Assembly (NCBI RefSeq): GCF_014858725.1
Contig: NZ_AQGV01000012.1
Coordinates: forward strand, 1-64,000
DNA from: Pseudoalteromonas aurantia 208
GTDB lineage: Bacteria > Pseudomonadota > Gammaproteobacteria > Enterobacterales > Alteromonadaceae
Length of the DNA: 64,000 nucleotides
Direction: 5' to 3'
Both the position numbers and the translations under genes were made by a program. Position 1 is the stretch's first letter. Each line of letters opens with the position of its first letter. Of the stretch, positions 19,540-29,296 are shown piece after piece. Below the pieces are notes generated by a model. That model was not told the origin of the DNA, did not search any database, and saw only the letters and a program-made list of their open reading frames with translations.

Positions 19540-20122
19540 AGCAAATAACTTTCAACGTATCAGAGACTTAAATTACCTTCAAAAAGCAGTGTTGTCGGCT
19601 GCAATTATTGAACGTATGTTACCTAATTATACGTTGTTTAGTGAAGCAACAGAGTTTGGTGATGCGGCAATTATGAAGAGTGCGTTGAATGTCTGTTGGG
19701 AAATTATCGTGTTACCCAAAAGTAAAATCAACCTTGAAAAACAAGTAGACAAAATAGAACCGAATGTCCCTGAGTTATCGCAATTCGATATGTTTGGGAC
19801 TTACCCTGCAATTGATACAGCGACGGCGTTATTAGGACTGATCCATGGGCTTATGGCCAAAGATGATCAAGAATTCATTGATATTGCGAAAATATCGCAA
19901 GCTACGGTTGCACGCTATGTTGAGTTTGTATTGGAAAATGAAGGCATTGAACCGGACAATACACTAGTACGTGAACATGAAATAATGCAATATGAAATAG
20001 ACGTGTTAGCTGGACTTATTGACTTTGTTGAACAGATGGGGCGCATCACAAGCGACAGTGTTAAAGCATTAAAGCAACATGCTGTTGCTGATGGGCAAAC
20101 GAATATTGGTATCGCCATTTAA
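19532..20122 (+). CDS. YjaG/DUF416 family protein
   Basis: This 196-residue soluble protein matches the DUF416 (YjaG) family by its N-terminal LNYLQKAVLSAAIIERMLPNY and the central FGTYPAIDTATALL. I use the ATG at 19532 because it gives the normal family length and overlaps the DUF2007 stop; an upstream in-frame start (19490) lies deep in that gene. The function is unknown. It is encoded directly before tsaD but separated by 82 bases. Confidence 0.85.
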   Translation: MSKANNFQRIRDLNYLQKAVLSAAIIERMLPNYTLFSEATEFGDAAIMKSALNVCWEIIVLPKSKINLEKQVDKIEPNVPELSQFDMFGTYPAIDTATALLGLIHGLMAKDDQEFIDIAKISQATVARYVEFVLENEGIEPDNTLVREHEIMQYEIDVLAGLIDFVEQMGRITSDSVKALKQHAVADGQTNIGIAI

Positions 20123-20204
20123 AGTGGGCGTTAGTTTTTCTTGCTGAGTAAAACCAGCTCAAGGTAAAATCTTCATATTTTTAATGTAAGGCGGGAGAGG
20201 TAAA

Positions 20205-21218
20205 TTGCGCATATTAGGTATTGAATCATCCTGTGATGAAACTGGCATTGCTATTTATGATGATGAACAAGGATTACTTGCACATCAGTTATATAGTCAG
20301 GTTAAAGTACATGCTGATTATGGTGGTGTGGTACCTGAGCTAGCTTCTCGTGATCATGTTAGAAAAACGATTCCTTTGATTGAAGCTGCGTTCAAAGAAG
20401 CTGGGTGTGGGCCTGAGTCTTTAGATGGTGTGGCATATACTGCAGGGCCTGGTCTAGTTGGCGCATTATTGGTTGGTACATCAATAGGACGTTCTTTGGC
20501 GTTTGGCTGGGGATTACCAGCTGTTGCAGTGCACCATATGGAGGGGCATTTATTAGCGCCTATGCTTGAAGATGAGCAGCCTGATTTTCCATTTATTGCG
20601 TTGTTAGTATCAGGTGGCCATACCATGATGGTAAAAGTCACTGGAATTGGTGAATATGAAGTGCTTGGAGAATCGGTTGATGATGCTGCAGGCGAAGCAT
20701 TTGATAAGACAGCTAAACTTTTAGGATTGGATTATCCTGGTGGGCCACGTTTGGCGAAACTTGCTGAACAGGGAGTTGCAAAGAAGTTTGTCTTTCCCAG
20801 ACCTATGACAGATAAGCCAGGACTTGATTTTAGCTTTAGCGGTTTAAAAACGGCAGCAGCTAACACAATTCGAACTGAAGGCGATGATGTACAAACGAAA
20901 GCGGATATTGCCCATGCTTTTCAAACGGCAGTGATCGATACTTTGGCGATAAAATGCAAAAGAGCATTAAAACAGACGGGTATAAAACGCTTGGTAATTG
21001 CTGGAGGGGTGAGTGCAAATACAGAGCTTAGAGGTAAGTTAGCGCGTGTGATGCAAGGCATGCAAGGCAAAGTATATTACCCACGAACCGAGTTTTGTAC
21101 AGATAATGGAGCGATGATTGCTTTTGCTGGTATGCAGCGTTTAAAGGCTAAGCAATATGCGCCTCTAGATATGAAAACACAACCGCGTTGGCCACTTGAT
21201 AGCTTAAAACCACTTTAA
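20205..21218 (+). CDS. tsaD: tRNA N6-adenosine threonylcarbamoyltransferase
   Basis: TsaD, with TsaB and TsaE, transfers the threonylcarbamoyl group to A37 of tRNAs that read ANN codons. The 337-residue ASKHA-fold protein uses a TTG start ([14 protein letters not shown]) preceded by GGGAGAGG. Metal-binding His residues are in [11 protein letters not shown], with LVSGGHT, GEAFDK and [13 protein letters not shown] also conserved. Length matches E. coli. Its stop codon overlaps that of the convergent plsY by two bases. Confidence 0.97.
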   Translation: MRILGIESSCDETGIAIYDDEQGLLAHQLYSQVKVHADYGGVVPELASRDHVRKTIPLIEAAFKEAGCGPESLDGVAYTAGPGLVGALLVGTSIGRSLAFGWGLPAVAVHHMEGHLLAPMLEDEQPDFPFIALLVSGGHTMMVKVTGIGEYEVLGESVDDAAGEAFDKTAKLLGLDYPGGPRLAKLAEQGVAKKFVFPRPMTDKPGLDFSFSGLKTAAANTIRTEGDDVQTKADIAHAFQTAVIDTLAIKCKRALKQTGIKRLVIAGGVSANTELRGKLARVMQGMQGKVYYPRTEFCTDNGAMIAFAGMQRLKAKQYAPLDMKTQPRWPLDSLKPL

Positions 21219-21802
21219 GACTTTTTTTTGCCAATTTTAGGCTCTTGCCCTTTCAAGAGCCTAGCTATATTTGAACGATGTCGAAATATAATTAAGGCCG
21301 TTAAAAAACTGACTGGAATGGTATAAATTGGTTTTATTAGCCAAGTATATATCGGTGCTGCGGTGACGGTCACAATTGCTGCTAATGAAGCGTATCGTGT
21401 TAACCATAAAACACACAACCAAGTTGCAATGAGCATTCCTCCCAATGACAACCCAATAGGCAGTAATGCACCAAAAGCTGTGGCGACCGCCTTTCCACCA
21501 TTGAAATGAAAAAAGATGGGGTAAATATGACCTAAACATGCAGCAACAGCGACCGCGCCTAGCCAAACCGGTTCGATTTGTAGGAAATATGCCCCCCATA
21601 CAGGGATAGTGCCTTTTAATATGTCAAAGATAAGCACGAGTACCGCGGGAACTTTTCCCCCTAACCTCAGTACATTGGTAGCTCCGGGGTTGTTAGAACC
21701 TGCAAAGCGAGGATCGGGCAAGCCAAATACTTGACATACCAAAACTGCGGATGAAATTGAGCCAATTAAATAGGCGCATATACAGATTAAACTAACTAAC
21801 AC
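21215..21802 (-). CDS. plsY: Acyl-phosphate:glycerol-3-phosphate acyltransferase
   Basis: PlsY transfers the acyl group from acyl-phosphate to glycerol 3-phosphate at the inner membrane, the first step of phospholipid synthesis. The 195-residue protein has about five membrane helices and the conserved motifs SGNNPGATN-like ([12 protein letters not shown]), [18 protein letters not shown] and a late [11 protein letters not shown]. Gene order tsaD / plsY / folB is common in gammaproteobacteria. It is divergent from folB. Confidence 0.96.
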   Translation of the reverse strand: MLVSLICICAYLIGSISSAVLVCQVFGLPDPRFAGSNNPGATNVLRLGGKVPAVLVLIFDILKGTIPVWGAYFLQIEPVWLGAVAVAACLGHIYPIFFHFNGGKAVATAFGALLPIGLSLGGMLIATWLCVLWLTRYASLAAIVTVTAAPIYTWLIKPIYTIPVSFLTALIIFRHRSNIARLLKGQEPKIGKKKS

Positions 21803-21908
21803 ACGTTTCCTTATTTTGTCTTATTAAGTTTTGGGCTATGATCGACAGTTGTAATAGATTTTTTGAGAAAACACTCTCAAGTTTGAGCTACGTACCAATG
21901 GAGCAGTA

Positions 21909-22262
21909 ATGGATAAGGTTTATATCTCACAACTACATGTCGAAACCATAATAGGAGTTTACGACTTTGAGAAGGAAAGTAAACAAAGCTTATACTTTGA
22001 TATTGAGATGTTGACCGATATTTCGGCCGCAGCTCAGTCAGATGATATACATTTGGCGGTGGATTATGCAAAGGTGAGCGAACGTATTTCGGTGCATACA
22101 ACAGGCCAACCGGTAGAGTTATTAGAGACTTTAGTTGAACAATTAGCCGAGATTATTTTGAATGAGTTTAATGTGACACAAGTGATGCTTCGAGTTAGCA
22201 AACCAGCGGCAGTATCTGCAGCAAAAACCGTGGGTGTAGAAATAACACGGGTAAAACACTAG
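21909..22262 (+). CDS. folB: Dihydroneopterin aldolase
   Basis: FolB cleaves 7,8-dihydroneopterin to 6-hydroxymethyl-7,8-dihydropterin in folate synthesis. The 117-residue protein has the typical LHVETIIGVYDFEKE start, DYAKVSERI, and the C-terminal LRVSKPAAVSAAKTVGVEI with the catalytic lysine and the conserved region. Its product is the substrate of FolK, encoded 2 bases downstream. Confidence 0.94.
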   Translation: MDKVYISQLHVETIIGVYDFEKESKQSLYFDIEMLTDISAAAQSDDIHLAVDYAKVSERISVHTTGQPVELLETLVEQLAEIILNEFNVTQVMLRVSKPAAVSAAKTVGVEITRVKH

Positions 22263-22264
22263 CA

Positions 22265-22744
22265 ATGGCACAAATTTATATTAGCTTAGGCTCAAATGTT
22301 AACAAAGAGCATTACTTAGCAGCAGGGCTAAAAGCCTTGTTAACCCATTTCCCTGATAGTATTCATTCAAGTGTCTATGAAAGTGAAGCGGTAGGTTTTG
22401 CAGGTCGTAATTTTTATAACTCAGTGCTGGGCGCACAAACAGCGATGTCATTAGCGGATGTGTGTCGAGTACTAAAAGAGATAGAACTAGATAATGGCCG
22501 AACGCATCAGGATAAAAAGTTTAGCCCACGAACATTAGATTTAGATCTATTGTTTTATGACGATGTAATTTGTGAGAGCCCAGCTCAACTGCCGCGAGAT
22601 GAAGTTGTAAAAAATGCTTTTGTGCTACAGCCATTGCATGAGGTTGCCGCAGATTTTTATCACCCAGTAGTGGCAAAAACAATTGATGAAATTTGGCGGG
22701 AATATCATAATCCGCAGCAAAAACTATGGAAGGTGGAGTTATAA
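22265..22744 (+). CDS. folK: 6-hydroxymethyl-dihydropterin pyrophosphokinase
   Basis: FolK pyrophosphorylates the FolB product using ATP. The 159-residue protein contains [18 protein letters not shown], the [20 protein letters not shown] signature with the Mg-binding aspartates, and [16 protein letters not shown]. It follows folB after 2 bases and ends 5 bases before the uppP start, so folB-folK-uppP form one operon. Confidence 0.95.
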   Translation: MAQIYISLGSNVNKEHYLAAGLKALLTHFPDSIHSSVYESEAVGFAGRNFYNSVLGAQTAMSLADVCRVLKEIELDNGRTHQDKKFSPRTLDLDLLFYDDVICESPAQLPRDEVVKNAFVLQPLHEVAADFYHPVVAKTIDEIWREYHNPQQKLWKVEL

Positions 22745-22749
22745 TATTT

Positions 22750-23553
22750 ATGAGTATTATCGAAATTATTGTACTTGCCTTAGTTCAAGGTCTAACGGAA
22801 TTTTTACCCATTTCAAGCTCGGCACACTTAATTTTACCTTCACAGATTTTGGGTTGGCAAGATCAAGGAACTGCATTTGATGTAGCGGTACATGTCGGCA
22901 CTTTAATCGCCGTTATTATATACTTTCGTAAAGAAGTAGTGGCAATTTTAAGCGCTTGGTTTAAATCATTTTCAGCACAGGGAAAAACAGATGACAGCCA
23001 GCTTGGCTGGTGGATTTTAATTGCCACAATCCCATCACTGATCATCGGTTACTTTTTTAAAGACTTTGTTGAGAGCTACTCACGTAATGCCTATATCATT
23101 GCGACGACAACGATCGTATTTGGTTTATTGCTGTGGTATGCCGATGCAAAAGCAAAACAAATTAAAACGATTTATCAGCTCAACTGGATGAGCGCTTTAC
23201 TTATCGGATTGTCTCAGGTGGTCGCTATGGTATTTCCTGGTACTTCTCGCTCAGGGATCACCATGACTGTTGGTTTATTAATTGGTTTAAATAAACAAAG
23301 TGCTGCGCGTTTTTCTTTTTTAATGTCTATACCCGTGATAGCTGCAGCTGGCTCATATTACATTTATAAGTTGATTTCAGCAGATGAATTGATTGATTGG
23401 CAGGCTATTGTAATGGGTTCTGTATTGTCGTTTATGTCAGCTTATGCATGTATTTATTTTTTCTTGAAAGTAATAGAGCGTATGGGCATGATGCCATTTG
23501 TGATATATCGACTTTTACTCGGCATGGGACTGTTTGCTTATTTATTATTGTAA
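22750..23553 (+). CDS. uppP: Undecaprenyl-diphosphate phosphatase (BacA type)
   Basis: UppP recycles undecaprenyl diphosphate to the monophosphate carrier for cell-wall and surface glycans. I chose the ATG at 22750 ([20 protein letters not shown]), the conserved family start; the longer frame begins inside folK. The 267-residue protein has about eight membrane helices with [15 protein letters not shown] and a PGTSRSGIT box that carry the catalytic Glu, Ser and Arg. A terminator follows. Confidence 0.95.
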   Translation: MSIIEIIVLALVQGLTEFLPISSSAHLILPSQILGWQDQGTAFDVAVHVGTLIAVIIYFRKEVVAILSAWFKSFSAQGKTDDSQLGWWILIATIPSLIIGYFFKDFVESYSRNAYIIATTTIVFGLLLWYADAKAKQIKTIYQLNWMSALLIGLSQVVAMVFPGTSRSGITMTVGLLIGLNKQSAARFSFLMSIPVIAAAGSYYIYKLISADELIDWQAIVMGSVLSFMSAYACIYFFLKVIERMGMMPFVIYRLLLGMGLFAYLLL

Positions 23554-23566
23554 GTCTCATCTGACT

Positions 23567-23594
23567 TAAAAAAGCGCTTAGGGCGCTTTTTTTG
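23567..23594 (+). terminator. Rho-independent terminator of folB-folK-uppP
   Basis: AAAGCGCTTAGGGCGCTTTTTTTG forms a compact AAAGCGC/GCGCTTT stem followed by a run of T, 14 bases after the uppP stop. Confidence 0.88.
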
Positions 23595-23756
23595 TGCTTA
23601 CTGTTTTTTCTTCTGCCATATTTGTCTGTGGTAATGACTAACTCTTCGCAAAGGATAGGCGGGTTGCTCATTGTAAATATATATGACGACGAGTTTATAG
23701 ATTAGGGCACGCGTCGGAAAGTGGTGCTAGGAGTTACTGTGAATGTATTGTAGAGA

Positions 23757-23786
23757 TAAAAACGCGTCGATTAGCAATCGACGCGT
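23757..23786 (-). terminator. Strong terminator of the TonB receptor gene
   Basis: On the minus strand a perfect 11-bp stem (ACGCGTCGATT and AATCGACGCGT, positions 23762-23786) with a 3-base loop is followed by TTTTTAT, 24 bases after the receptor stop codon. Confidence 0.88.
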
Positions 23787-23809
23787 GCGTATAGATACTT
23801 ATAGCTCAA

Positions 23810-26713
23810 TTAGAATGAGTATTTAGCACCTAAAGAAAGGCGTCGACCTTTTACATCAAAGAACTCACCCTCATCAAATGCAAATGGGTTACGTGGTGGT
23901 GCTTTATCAAGTAAGTTGTTAACACCTACACGTAATTGTAGCTCATCTAACAAGTATGTTTTGTACATAAAGTCGAACGTTGTGTATGACGGGATATCAT
24001 TATAATTGTTGTCTTCTATTGTCCACGTATTACTTTCTACCGTTGAGTGGCGATAGTTAGTTGTTAATACGTATGAAGAGTCATCATGTGTATAAGAAGC
24101 AGTAAAGCGAGCTTTAACGCGTGGCGACTTCATTTCACCTAATTTAACGCGTAGCCCATCAGAGCGGCCCGTTGTATTTTCAGTCGCTTCAGTTAAATAC
24201 GTTGCAGTGAATTTAAGTGAAAGAAAGCCATTTAGAATATCGGTACGGTATGCTGATTCGAAATCAAACCCTTTTCTTGCAAACTGAGCTGCATTGATTG
24301 GTTTATCAATGAAGTACTCGATATCACGCGTTTGTTCATTACGTACCACATTTGCACAGAATGGATTATCTAGCGAGCTAGACTCGTAACAATATTGTAC
24401 TGTGTCTCTATCGAAGTACTCAATCGCACCATCGATTTCAAATGCCCAGTAGTCTAATGTGAAATCTAGACCTTCAACGAATGAAGGGGTATAAATAACA
24501 CCGATAGTATGGTCATTTGATACTTCATTATTTAGGTGCTCATTACCGCGAATGTAACCTGGTAAGCTTCCACCGGCTAACCATTCATCGGTCGGCATCC
24601 AACCCGCCGGCATATTGTCAGCCGCACAGTTACGAATTACATTGTCTTTAAACTCACTGCCAGATGCTTCAATGCTATCGGCGCGACAAATATCGGCACG
24701 ACCGGAATCAAAAGTTTTTGAATTTGGTGTAAATAAATCACCTAAGCTTGGCGCTCTTACTGACTTAGAGCGGTTAATACGAACGCGAAGTTCATCGCTT
24801 ACGCCCCAGTTTAACGCGATTTTCCATGCATCATCACCACCAGTAACAGAGTAATCCATATAGCGGTACGCTGTTTCAAGTGTTAAATCTTGTACTAAGA
24901 ACTTATCTTCAACAAGGGGGACTGAAATTTCTGCAGAGAGTTCATCTACTTCAATTTCGCCACTCATAGGTAAGCTAGAGTTGCCGAAGATTAACCCTTT
25001 GGCCATATTATCAGACGGGGTTGTCGTTACAGATTCACGACGGTGCTCTGCTGTAAATGCAGCAGCAACATACCCTGCAGGTAGTTCAAATAAAGTGCCA
25101 TCAACAGTTAAAGCAAACACAACTTGGTCATGCTTGGCGAATCGGGTTGCAGTGGTCCCTATGTAGTCTAATTGTTCTTGAGTGACTGATGTTGCACCCA
25201 TTGTATTAAATGGGGTACAGCCAGCTAAGGCACCTACGACATTATCGTTTGCATCGCGGTCAGCGCATACAATTTGACCATTGTACTCAACGGCATCGAT
25301 TGCATTCATTTGGTTTTGAGTTAAAATCTCACCTTCCCAAATTGTGTCTTGCTCAATACGGCCGTACTGAACATAGGTGCTGTATCCCCAATCATCATTT
25401 AAAAAACCTTCAGCACCGATTGAGGTACGGAAAACTTCACGCTCTTGCCCATATGAACGGTTACCCCAAAGGTGTTCATTTGCTTGGCGTAATGTCACCT
25501 CGGTTAAGCCATTATCATCGAGTAACTTAGCCATATCATCTTTCATATATGCATTGTCACGACGAATTGTGTGGCGGAAGAAAGCTGGGCCACTTTCAGT
25601 TGTTGCATCGGTATTTGAATAGGTAAAATCAAATGTTAGTGCGTGTTCATCATTTAGTTGATAAGTACCGTAAGCAGACGCGATGATGCGTTCAAGAGGC
25701 GTCTGGAAAAAGTCTTTGTAACCGTGACCAAATACGCCATCACCTTGCTGGTCTCCACCTTGTAAATAGCTACGAGAAGCGTTACCAACTCCAGGGTTAG
25801 GTAAGCGGCCTAGTCCGTAGTCAAATGCACGAACATTACCATTTGCATCGAATGTATAATGGTGGTTATTGAAAGCATTATCATCAAAGCCACTTTGAGT
25901 GAAGAAGTCTCCTCCTTCTGAGTAGTAAGCCAATGCTGTTGGATGGCCCAATACGATGCGATCAGGAATGCCGTCAGTGCCACTGGTGTTTGCAGGGTTA
26001 GCATAGCTATTAACTGGGGTACGTACAAAGTCGCGACTGAGTTGTGTGTAGCTTTTGTTTTCTGTGTAATTCAATGAAGCGATGAATGAAAGTTTGTCTC
26101 CTTCCATACCACCTGTGATTGAGAAAAAGTTTTCTTCTCCACCACTTTGTTCAGGTCGAACGGTTGATACGTCAACCTCAATACCGTCCATTGATTTTTT
26201 AGTAATGATATTAACAACACCGGCAACTGCATCAGCGCCGTATACAGCTGCTGCACCACCTGTGGCAATTTCAATACGCTCAATCATAGATGTTGGAATG
26301 TTGTTTAAATCGACAGCAGTACCACCAACAGAACCTGGGACATAACGGCGACCATTCACTAAAACTAATGTACGCTCAGAACCTAGGCCGCGTAGATCGG
26401 TGGTGTTTAATCCGGATGAGAATATTAAGTTTGTGGTTGTTTCAGGAGAAAGGCCTACCGAAGCTTGTGGCATTGACGCAAGTAAATCGTTTACATTGGT
26501 AATACCTTGGTTTTCGAGTTCAACACCGCCAATAACCGTTACAGGGGTGGGGGAAGTAAGGTTAAAACGTTTTATTTTTGATCCAGTAACCTGAATACGC
26601 TCAACTTTTTTAACTTCTCCAGTTTCGTTTGCCATGACAGCTGAACCTGATACGGCGCTAGTTAATAACGCAGCTTTAATACCGACAGTCAATAGATTTA
26701 ACTTCTTCAACAT
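23810..26713 (-). CDS. TonB-dependent outer-membrane receptor
   Basis: This 967-residue receptor has a Sec signal peptide (cleavage after SAVMA, about residue 28). A plug domain follows (about 40-170: IQVTGSKIKRFNLTSPTPVT, VNDLLASMPQASVG, LRGLGSERTLVLVNGRR, ATGGAAAVYGADAVAGVVNI). A 22-strand barrel ends in LSLGAKYSF. Transport would need TonB-ExbBD energy. The substrate is not evident: no transporter, enzyme or sigma/anti-sigma pair adjoins it, and it lacks an N-terminal STN signalling domain. The gene stands alone with its own terminator. Confidence 0.93.
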   Translation of the reverse strand: MLKKLNLLTVGIKAALLTSAVSGSAVMANETGEVKKVERIQVTGSKIKRFNLTSPTPVTVIGGVELENQGITNVNDLLASMPQASVGLSPETTTNLIFSSGLNTTDLRGLGSERTLVLVNGRRYVPGSVGGTAVDLNNIPTSMIERIEIATGGAAAVYGADAVAGVVNIITKKSMDGIEVDVSTVRPEQSGGEENFFSITGGMEGDKLSFIASLNYTENKSYTQLSRDFVRTPVNSYANPANTSGTDGIPDRIVLGHPTALAYYSEGGDFFTQSGFDDNAFNNHHYTFDANGNVRAFDYGLGRLPNPGVGNASRSYLQGGDQQGDGVFGHGYKDFFQTPLERIIASAYGTYQLNDEHALTFDFTYSNTDATTESGPAFFRHTIRRDNAYMKDDMAKLLDDNGLTEVTLRQANEHLWGNRSYGQEREVFRTSIGAEGFLNDDWGYSTYVQYGRIEQDTIWEGEILTQNQMNAIDAVEYNGQIVCADRDANDNVVGALAGCTPFNTMGATSVTQEQLDYIGTTATRFAKHDQVVFALTVDGTLFELPAGYVAAAFTAEHRRESVTTTPSDNMAKGLIFGNSSLPMSGEIEVDELSAEISVPLVEDKFLVQDLTLETAYRYMDYSVTGGDDAWKIALNWGVSDELRVRINRSKSVRAPSLGDLFTPNSKTFDSGRADICRADSIEASGSEFKDNVIRNCAADNMPAGWMPTDEWLAGGSLPGYIRGNEHLNNEVSNDHTIGVIYTPSFVEGLDFTLDYWAFEIDGAIEYFDRDTVQYCYESSSLDNPFCANVVRNEQTRDIEYFIDKPINAAQFARKGFDFESAYRTDILNGFLSLKFTATYLTEATENTTGRSDGLRVKLGEMKSPRVKARFTASYTHDDSSYVLTTNYRHSTVESNTWTIEDNNYNDIPSYTTFDFMYKTYLLDELQLRVGVNNLLDKAPPRNPFAFDEGEFFDVKGRRLSLGAKYSF

Positions 26714-27151
26714 AAGACCTTTCTTTAAGTTGTTGTTAAGGGCCGCCCTTACTTTTATAAGTGCGGTTATATTTATGCAGCATTTTTAGCATATCTAAAT
26801 GTTACAAGCGGCTGTTTGGCGGTTGTAATGTTTGTTTCTAATTTGTATTTTCTGTTTACGATGGTTTGTCATTTTGTACTCTGCCTTTATTATCAGTACT
26901 TGTAGGAAGGTGCCTTGTGTAACGAAGCCTTTACGGTGAGTGTGTATTTACTTTTATGTTGCATGTTATGTGAATGGCTTTTTCTAAATGGAAAAGAATA
27001 TTCAAAGTTTTAGTATGATTAAGCAGCTTTTATGTGGTTGTGATGTTAGCGAACGTTTAATTTTGGCGGCGTTTTTTTAGGCGGTTGATTTTTTTTATAT
27101 CAAAAGGGAACTTTTTATGCAGGTGAGGTACTCCCCACCTGATAATAATGA
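26714..27151. other. Non-coding gap upstream of the TonB receptor
   Basis: This 438-base gap between the receptor start and the cca stop has no credible gene. The only clear structure is a hairpin (TAAGGG, CCG, CCCTTA at 26737-26751) in the receptor's probable 5' leader, 24 bases before its ATG. I recognise no riboswitch class. Confidence 0.5.
27120..27141 (-). terminator. Hairpin after cca
   Basis: CAGGTG/CACCTG arms with further G-C pairs form a 9-bp stem with a 4-base loop, 11 bases past the cca stop on the minus strand. No T tract follows, so it may be only a stabilising 3' hairpin. Confidence 0.4.
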
Positions 27152-28255
27152 TTAATTGAAGGTCGTTTTCAGAGTAGATAAACGTTGTTGTGTTAATTGG
27201 GTTTTAATTTGGGCCCCGCAGAAACCTGCGGCAATAATGGCTTGCACATCGATAGCCCGAGTGTTGGCAGCCGCCTCTTTAATCAGCGCAATGAGAGAAG
27301 GATTGTTATACTGTGAAAAAGTGATGATCTCGAGTAATAAGTCAAACCGCTCAGGTCTTCGCCATAAATCGATACGATCAAACAGGGTTAACAGCTGTTG
27401 TGCGCTCACTGACGGTATAAAACATGCTTTATGTTCACAAAAATCTCTCAATGCGACTGCATAGCGAGAAGGAATTTTTAGAGTTTGCTCGAGGGCTTTT
27501 AACTTATCACTGGGTGTATCGTATAGCCATAGACAAAATTGAATTATTTTATTATGTGGATGAGAGTGAGGTAGGCGCATGAGCAATTTTTTAAGTTGAG
27601 TGCGCTCCTGAACGTTCCAATCTATCAATAATGGTTGCACATCTGTCAGCGCCCCAAGCTGGTCCAGAGTCGTGGTAAAGTGTTCAATCGCACCGTCAGC
27701 TAAGCATTTTTCAATTTCTAGCCATATACGTTCTTGCGTCAGCGTTTTTAATTCACCTCGACTAACCATGTTTTCCATCATTTTCATTGTGCTATCAGCA
27801 ATGGTAAAACCTAAGTGATCATACCGTGCTGCGAAGCGTGCAACACGTAGAATACGTAAAGGATCTTCACTGAATGCGGGTCCTACATGACGTAAAATAC
27901 GGTTATTCAAGTCATCTTGGCCGTGGTACGGGTCTATTAATTGACCATCATTTGCTTTTGCTATTGCATTAACTGTGAGGTCCCGTCTAAATAAATCTTG
28001 CTCGAGTGTAATACTTTGTTCAAAATCACAGATAAATCCACCATAACCTTGACCACTTTTTCGCTCTGTACGCGCGAGCGCATATTCGTCATGAGTCTCG
28101 GGGTGTAAAAAGACCGGAAAGTCTTTGCCAACTTGTTTATAGCCCTGCTTGATCATTATTGCTGGCGTTGCCCCGACAACAACGTAATCTCTTTCGACAA
28201 TAGGGCGACCTAACAATTCATCGCGTACTGCACCGCCCACTAAATATATTTTCAT
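27152..28255 (-). CDS. cca: CCA tRNA nucleotidyltransferase
   Basis: This enzyme adds or repairs the 3'-CCA of tRNAs without a template. The 367-residue class II protein has the GGAVRDELLGRP start, the metal-binding RDYVVVGA region, RRDLTVNAIA and EDPLRILRVARFAARY. It ends after the nucleotidyltransferase and neck/tail helices, and the E. coli-type C-terminal HD phosphohydrolase domain is missing. It is therefore the shorter HD-less form. Confidence 0.93.
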   Translation of the reverse strand: MKIYLVGGAVRDELLGRPIVERDYVVVGATPAIMIKQGYKQVGKDFPVFLHPETHDEYALARTERKSGQGYGGFICDFEQSITLEQDLFRRDLTVNAIAKANDGQLIDPYHGQDDLNNRILRHVGPAFSEDPLRILRVARFAARYDHLGFTIADSTMKMMENMVSRGELKTLTQERIWLEIEKCLADGAIEHFTTTLDQLGALTDVQPLLIDWNVQERTQLKKLLMRLPHSHPHNKIIQFCLWLYDTPSDKLKALEQTLKIPSRYAVALRDFCEHKACFIPSVSAQQLLTLFDRIDLWRRPERFDLLLEIITFSQYNNPSLIALIKEAAANTRAIDVQAIIAAGFCGAQIKTQLTQQRLSTLKTTFN

Positions 28256-28372
28256 TTTGGCCTCAATCTTGTCTAACGGAATAAACTAATTTCATAAAAT
28301 TAGAAACAAGGTTTTAACTTGTTGGCTTTTTTTGCCATTATAGGCTGCATCATAACAATAAAGAGACGCATC

Positions 28373-29287
28373 GTGTATTTACGCTACTTTGGGTTGAATG
28401 AAAAACCCTTTTCAATTGCGCCAAATCCAGAATACTTGTTTTTGAGTGACAGACATAAAGAAGCGCTCGCGCACTTAACATACGGTTTAGGTGATGCAGG
28501 TGGCTTTGTATTACTAACAGGAGAGGTAGGGACTGGAAAAACGACTGTGACACGCAGTATGCTCGCTCAATTACCAAACAGCACTCAAGTTGCTTTTATT
28601 TTGAACCCTGCTTTGTCTGAAATGGAACTATTGGCCAGTATATGTGATGAGTTAAACATAGAATACGATGCCGATAACGCAACGCTAAAGCGTTTAACTG
28701 ATATTATCAAAGCCCGCTTGCTCAGTAATCATGAGCAGGGCGGTCATACCATGTTGATCATTGATGAAGCACAGCATTTAGCGCCTGAAGTCCTTGAGCA
28801 ATTACGACTACTGACAAATTTAGAGACAGATCATAAAAAGCTATTGCAAATTGTATTAGTTGGCCAGCCTGAGTTACAACAACTGTTACAGCGGAATGAG
28901 TTACGACAGTTAGCACAGCGGATCACGGCGCGTTACCACTTATTGCCATTAACTGAAGCACAGGTCTTTGCATATATTCAGCATCGTTTGAATAAAGCGG
29001 GTTGTGAGGCATCGTTATTTGACCATGACGCAATTGCTTTTATGCATAAAGCAACGGCGGGAATACCCAGATTATTAAATTTGTTGGCAGATAGGTGCTT
29101 ACTCGGCGCTTTTTCAGCCCAGAAGATGGTTGTTAATAAAACCATTGCACAACAAGCAGCACAAGAAGCGCTACCACTTGATTTAGTCCCGCAAGAAGTG
29201 GCTCAAAAAATCAGTTTGCAATGGCAGGTTTCAGCCACGTGTGCCTTGTTATTTATCTCAGGCTTTGGCCTGTCATATATTGTATAG
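28373..29287 (+). CDS. ExeA/GspA-like AAA ATPase
   Basis: In Aeromonas, ExeA with ExeB assembles the type II secretin in the outer membrane. The 304-residue protein has LRYFGLNEKPFSIAPNPEYL (the usual N-terminus), Walker A GEVGTGKTT, Walker B MLIIDEAQHLAPE, GIPRLLNLLADR, and a C-terminal membrane helix (ATCALLFISGFGLSYIV). I chose the GTG at 28373, which gives the family N-terminus; the ATG-like start upstream adds an unrelated hydrophobic stretch. exeB follows 9 bases later. The homologue's C-terminal peptidoglycan-binding domain is absent, so this is a short form. Confidence 0.85.
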   Translation: MYLRYFGLNEKPFSIAPNPEYLFLSDRHKEALAHLTYGLGDAGGFVLLTGEVGTGKTTVTRSMLAQLPNSTQVAFILNPALSEMELLASICDELNIEYDADNATLKRLTDIIKARLLSNHEQGGHTMLIIDEAQHLAPEVLEQLRLLTNLETDHKKLLQIVLVGQPELQQLLQRNELRQLAQRITARYHLLPLTEAQVFAYIQHRLNKAGCEASLFDHDAIAFMHKATAGIPRLLNLLADRCLLGAFSAQKMVVNKTIAQQAAQEALPLDLVPQEVAQKISLQWQVSATCALLFISGFGLSYIV

Positions 29288-29296
29288 TGAAATAAA

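Noticed and set aside
26714..27151. Riboswitch (such as cobalamin) before the TonB receptor
   Set aside because: I could not identify the conserved boxes of any known class; only one small hairpin is seen.
27156..27464. 102-codon plus-strand ORF over the cca 3' end
   Set aside because: Complete antisense shadow of the cca gene, which has all catalytic motifs.
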